A stretch of 64,000 nt of DNA, from contig NZ_AUBU01000013.1 of the NCBI RefSeq assembly GCF_000429405.1, forward strand, positions 124,001-188,000, read 5' to 3'. This document shows, piece after piece, positions 61,004-64,000 of this stretch. Position numbers and translations under genes: made by a program. Each line of letters opens with the position of its first letter. The stretch's first letter is position 1. The notes under the pieces were generated by a model, which was given only the letters and a program-made list of their open reading frames with translations, was not told the DNA's origin and made no database searches. The DNA comes from Algoriphagus marincola DSM 16067. Its GTDB lineage: Bacteria; Bacteroidota; Bacteroidia; Cytophagales; Cyclobacteriaceae.

Positions 61004-62281
61004 TTAGAAGCTGATTGCTGCTTCTAAATTAACTCCTTTAAATTCACCACCATTGTATTTGCTGTCAGCAGCAAAGCCTTCTTTATACTGCTGATTGACA
61101 TATTCCAATTTGATCAAAACATTGTTGGTCATAAACCAACCTCCACCGATGTTGGTGCGGGTTATTTTTGTATCAATTGCACCTTCACTCATATTTCCAT
61201 TCACTGAATTCAAACGTGCTCCAAAATAGAATTGCTCCATTCCTCCAAATCGATATAGCGCTTCTCCTGCAAGCTGAGTGAATTGGCCATTTCCTTGTTC
61301 CTCGGAATTGCTGACGATTTCGTAAATACCGAAGAATTCAAAACCTTTGACTTTAAGGAATGGGTTGAACTGTATCGCTGACATTTGTCTGAATCGTGGG
61401 TTGAAACGTCCCTCGAAATCATTTACTCTTTCAGCGTTAAGCTCTTCCATTATCTTGTAATATCTAGAGCCTGCTCGGTCACCACCGTACAACCATGTAC
61501 CGGTAGTTGTGCCATTGTTTAGGTACCAAGAACCTGTCAGACGGAATCGTACATCTTCGTTGAATTGCTTGTCAAAACCCAACTTTCCATAGAAAGAGAC
61601 CTTGTTGTCAGAATTGTCATTGACAACTACGCTTTGATTCAGCTTACCGTTGGTTAGACCAATGACCCCGATGAAACCATTTTTCTGGACTGTTACTTCC
61701 CCAAAAGCCTCAGTCGAGAATGCGTCCATGATATAATTACCGATGAAGGGGTTGAATATTACCCGTGCATTGTCTGAGCGTCGGAAGTGTGCGTCACCGT
61801 AGTTAAATTCATCCAAACCAAAGGTAAGGGTGGTTACACTCATGAGCCCCTCTAGGAATCCCGGCTTGATAAAGTCAAGTTTGTCAATCTGCATGTGGCC
61901 ACCCTTTACCCAAGCCTCGTTGTGGTGTTTGGAAGATAGGTAGGTACGAAGGTGTAAACGGACCCCATCAGCAAGTTGCGTATTGATATTGAGGTTAGCA
62001 GTTGGAAGGTTTACATTAGAGCCTAGGTCCACTAGGTTATTTAAGGAATTGGAATGGTTGATAGATTGGAATTGAAGGGCAAAGTCTCCTCCGACAAAAA
62101 CTTTTACTTTTTCGAATGTACTGTTTGTCTCTTTTGGAGTTTCGAAGACATTGATGCCTCTTTTGTCGTTTGCTCTAAAGTATTGAAGCTTGTCAGATTC
62201 ACTTTCTTGAGCAAAGGTGGCTGTAGTCACGGCAGTGAGGGCAATAAACCCAGCAGATAGTCCGTAGATTAGCTTTTTCAT
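61004..62281 (-). CDS. Porin-like outer-membrane beta-barrel protein
   Basis: The 425-residue protein has a signal ending TATFAQES. The chain has many amphipathic strands, such as VGGDFALQFQSINHSN, VRLHLRTYLSSKHHNEAW and FRLTGSWYLNNGT, and ends GVNLEAAISF with the terminal phenylalanine. It is 19 bp after a YceI gene, so co-transcribed. The closest description is a Bacteroidota porin-like protein of unknown substrate. Confidence 0.75.
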   Translation of the reverse strand: MKKLIYGLSAGFIALTAVTTATFAQESESDKLQYFRANDKRGINVFETPKETNSTFEKVKVFVGGDFALQFQSINHSNSLNNLVDLGSNVNLPTANLNINTQLADGVRLHLRTYLSSKHHNEAWVKGGHMQIDKLDFIKPGFLEGLMSVTTLTFGLDEFNYGDAHFRRSDNARVIFNPFIGNYIMDAFSTEAFGEVTVQKNGFIGVIGLTNGKLNQSVVVNDNSDNKVSFYGKLGFDKQFNEDVRFRLTGSWYLNNGTTTGTWLYGGDRAGSRYYKIMEELNAERVNDFEGRFNPRFRQMSAIQFNPFLKVKGFEFFGIYEIVSNSEEQGNGQFTQLAGEALYRFGGMEQFYFGARLNSVNGNMSEGAIDTKITRTNIGGGWFMTNNVLIKLEYVNQQYKEGFAADSKYNGGEFKGVNLEAAISF

Positions 62282-62300
62282 AGTTTAAAGATTTAAAGGG

Positions 62301-62882
62301 TTAATTTTTTGTAGAATAAATGGCTTGGAAACTCAAAGTGAGTTCTTTACCTGTTTTTATTGTCCCGAAAACCGCCGTAGGAGGCTCAAGAGAGAATTGT
62401 TCAAATGTGATGTCTTGCTTCCCGGTAAAGAGAATACTACTGCCCTGCACTGAATAATTGACAGTCATAGTCAGGTCTCGGCTGTTTCCGGCAATATTGA
62501 GTTTCCCCTTCGCCTTGATCGTTGATGGAGTCATCTCTTCCACTTTGGTAAGTTCAAAAGTGATTTTTGGGAAGTCATCTGCCTTTATAGCTTCATAGGC
62601 ATTTTTGTCCATAGAAGACTTTCCACTTTTTAGGGCCTTAGAGTTCAAGCTCAAGGAGAGAGATTGGATGCTTTCGATTTTTTTATCAGCCAAATTGATG
62701 ATTGCTTGGCCTTCTACTCCCGTTTCTGCGACCATGTCCCAATCGTGTAGAGTCGAAGTACCTGAGACTTTCATCTCCTTGACATCGCTGATACTGAAGG
62801 TCTGCTGAGCCTGAACTACTGAGGCAAGCGAGCTTGCTAGCAGGGTCAGCATTAAAGCGATTTTTGTATTGATCTTCTTCAT
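62301..62882 (-). CDS. YceI-family secreted protein
   Basis: The 193-residue protein, from ATG 62882, has a signal ending ASVVQAQQ. The YceI pattern includes MKVSGTSTLHDWDMVAE, SLSLSLNSKALKSGKSSMDKNAYEAIKADDFP and KGKLNIAGNSRDLTMTV, with the ITFEQFSLEPPTAVFGTIK ending. First gene of the YceI-barrel-YceI operon, behind a -7 box and a CRP-like dyad. Confidence 0.88.
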   Translation of the reverse strand: MKKINTKIALMLTLLASSLASVVQAQQTFSISDVKEMKVSGTSTLHDWDMVAETGVEGQAIINLADKKIESIQSLSLSLNSKALKSGKSSMDKNAYEAIKADDFPKITFELTKVEEMTPSTIKAKGKLNIAGNSRDLTMTVNYSVQGSSILFTGKQDITFEQFSLEPPTAVFGTIKTGKELTLSFQAIYSTKN

Positions 62883-62916
62883 AAGATTAAAGGGTTTGTT
62901 TCCGTATTGGATGATT

Positions 62917-62924
62917 CTAAAGTA
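62917..62924 (-). promoter_or_regulatory. -7 box (TACTTTAG) of the YceI operon
   Basis: The minus-strand sequence TACTTTAG has one mismatch to TAnnTTTG, 35 bp before the ATG at 62882. A TTAGG about 20 bp upstream is the best -33 candidate. Confidence 0.4.
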
Positions 62925-62967
62925 GTGGGGCAATCATTCCTAACTCGTGACAAGAGTTGCCTATAAA

Positions 62968-62983
62968 AGTGACTTTTGTCACA
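62968..62983. promoter_or_regulatory. CRP/FNR-like dyad AGTGA-N6-TCACA
   Basis: AGTGA (62968-62972), a 6-nt spacer and TCACA (62979-62983) fit the CRP consensus TGTGA-N6-TCACA at nine of ten positions. The centre lies about 63 bp upstream of the predicted start of the YceI transcript, near the classical class I activator distance of -61.5. The identity of the binding protein is inference. Confidence 0.45.
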
Positions 62984-63266
62984 AAGCGACCGGGTGATTG
63001 GTCATATTCTTTCCCGTAATTATGTTTTGAAAAATAGGCGGTAGGCAGCCTATAAAAATACTTTATTCTGATATATCTTATTATACCGAATTAAAAATTA
63101 AAAATCAGTTATTGTGTAAAAATCAATTTTGGGCTTGACTATATTTCTTCGTCTTAATTCTGAGCTTAAAAGAACTGACCAGGCTCATTAAAAAAATCTA
63201 AACCAATCCATATTTTGCCTTGTTCTCATTAAGTTAAGGTCAATCCCCATTGGCATAATTATTTAT

Positions 63267-63274
63267 TACCTTCG
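63267..63274 (+). promoter_or_regulatory. Possible -7 box (TACCTTCG) of uvrA
   Basis: One mismatch to TAnnTTTG, 25 bp before the uvrA ATG. TTGG at 63250-63253 precedes it by a rather short spacer. Confidence 0.35.
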
Positions 63275-63298
63275 CGCTTTAATCGCCAATTCATATTT

Positions 63299-64000
63299 AT
63301 GAGTCAAACTACTGCCTCTCAAGAGGAATTTATAGAGATTTTTGGTGCTCGAGAGCACAATTTGAAAAATCTGGATATAAAAATCCCGCGGAATAAACTG
63401 GTCGTAGTCACAGGTCTGAGTGGTAGTGGAAAGAGTTCGCTGGCTTTTGATACCATTTATTCTGAGGGGCAAAGAAGGTATCTGGAAAGTTTCTCTGCCT
63501 ATGCCCGATCATTTTTGGGCGGAATGGAGCGGCCTGACGTGGATAAGATCAATGGGCTTTCACCTGTGATTGCCATTGAGCAAAAGACAACCTCTAAGAA
63601 TCCTCGCTCGACGGTTGGAACTACGACAGAGATCTATGATTTCATGCGATTGCTTTTCGCGCGTGCCGGAGAGGCCTTCTCCTATCTGACTGGGAATAAA
63701 ATGGTACGGCAGACGGAGGATCAGATTATTGAGCAGTTGTTTTCAAATTTTTCAGGGAAAAAACTGTACCTCCTTGCACCGGTGGTGAAAGGTAGAAAAG
63801 GGCATTACCGGGAGCTTTTTGAACAAATCCGGAAAATGGGTTTTTCGAAAATACGGGTCGATGGAGTCGTGATGGAAGTGGTGCCCAAAATGCAGGTGGA
63901 TCGTTATAAGATTCATGACATTGAAATAGTCATTGACCGGATTGTGGCGGAAGAGTCTGACCGGTTTCGTATTACGCAGTCAATTAAATCGGCCCTTCAG
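63299..64000 (+). CDS. uvrA: Excinuclease ABC subunit UvrA, N-terminal part (cut by window end)
   Basis: The frame opens at ATG 63299 and runs 234 codons without a stop to the window edge. Visible motifs are the first Walker [36 protein letters not shown], and [27 protein letters not shown], which are the UvrA signatures. UvrA is the damage-scanning ATPase of nucleotide excision repair. The CPxH-like motif that often follows LLFARxGEP is not present here ([13 protein letters not shown]). The zinc finger and second ATPase lie outside the window. Confidence 0.97.
   Translation, partial: MSQTTASQEEFIEIFGAREHNLKNLDIKIPRNKLVVVTGLSGSGKSSLAFDTIYSEGQRRYLESFSAYARSFLGGMERPDVDKINGLSPVIAIEQKTTSKNPRSTVGTTTEIYDFMRLLFARAGEAFSYLTGNKMVRQTEDQIIEQLFSNFSGKKLYLLAPVVKGRKGHYRELFEQIRKMGFSKIRVDGVVMEVVPKMQVDRYKIHDIEIVIDRIVAEESDRFRITQSIKSALQ

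Larger units (their letters stand above)
62883..63298. other. Divergent intergenic region between the YceI operon and uvrA
   Basis: No gene is seen in these 416 bp. They hold the YceI operon promoter (62917-62924), a CRP-like dyad (62968-62983), a second dyad AACTC-N7-GAGTT (62942-62958) and a possible uvrA promoter (63250-63274). Confidence 0.5.

Noticed and set aside
63266-63472. 68-codon minus-strand frame over the uvrA start
   Set aside because: Antisense to the conserved uvrA N-terminus; a shadow frame.
1-64000. tRNA, rRNA, insertion sequences, prophage, integrase or attachment sites
   Set aside because: I looked through gaps and both strands by eye and found no cloverleaf, transposase, integrase or paired direct repeats; a tRNAscan or ISfinder search would be decisive.

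Overview
The window is chromosomal DNA from a Bacteroidota member, most likely of the Cyclobacteriaceae/Algoriphagus type (inference). The signs are TAnnTTTG-type -7 boxes instead of sigma70 boxes, starts without obvious Shine-Dalgarno sequences, many Sec-signal beta-barrel proteins and lipoproteins, DUF4136, DUF6515, DUF6252 and YceI proteins, and a membrane AraC-TPR regulator. I see no rRNA, tRNA, insertion sequence, prophage or CRISPR array. Coding density is high and no block stands out by composition.

Layout. 1-3 kb: the end of an outer-membrane barrel gene, an RsmB-like RNA methyltransferase, a ParD/ParE toxin-antitoxin pair and a tandem UspA protein. 3-6.3 kb: a minus-strand envelope cluster of two DUF4136 lipoproteins, a third lipoprotein, a barrel and a small helical secreted protein. 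6.4-14.2 kb: more minus-strand envelope genes (BamA/TamA-like barrel, HAD lipoprotein with two barrels, sulfatase, membrane AraC regulator, DUF-type barrel). 14.5-16.3 kb: DUF2092 and DUF6515 proteins. 16.5-18.5 kb: arsenic genes arsR-arsM and an arsenate-reductase-like gene. 18.6-23 kb: an orphan secreted protein, a NarL/TPR-kinase two-component system and a lipoprotein. 23.1-28.9 kb: an AraC-FlgO-TPR membrane regulator divergent from an ankyrin/acyltransferase/DUF4386/serine-hydrolase operon, with 20-bp phased repeats between them. 29-38 kb: housekeeping genes ileS (with a structured leader), lspA, an SNF2 helicase and a PIN-PhoH protein. 38-45.6 kb: an AsmA-like protein, a small membrane protein, a degenerate CPBP protein and lutABC. 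45.8-54.4 kb: two M14 peptidases, a Tat carboxylesterase, a short glucan phosphorylase homologue and a VOC protein. 54.4-62.9 kb: an RND tripartite efflux operon and a YceI-barrel-YceI operon. The right edge is the start of uvrA.

The most notable points are: (i) an isoleucyl-tRNA synthetase whose HIGH motif reads GIHH, the altered signature linked to strong mupirocin resistance; (ii) a structured RNA directly after a good promoter in front of that gene; (iii) a glucan-phosphorylase homologue with threonine where the PLP lysine should be; (iv) several operator-like arrays with strict geometry: 20-bp phased repeats next to the AraC-TPR regulator, 21-bp spaced repeats upstream of the RND operon, two TGCACA-N6-TGTGCA dyads, and a CRP-like dyad upstream of the YceI operon. 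None of these sites has been tested here; they are pattern observations from the sequence.
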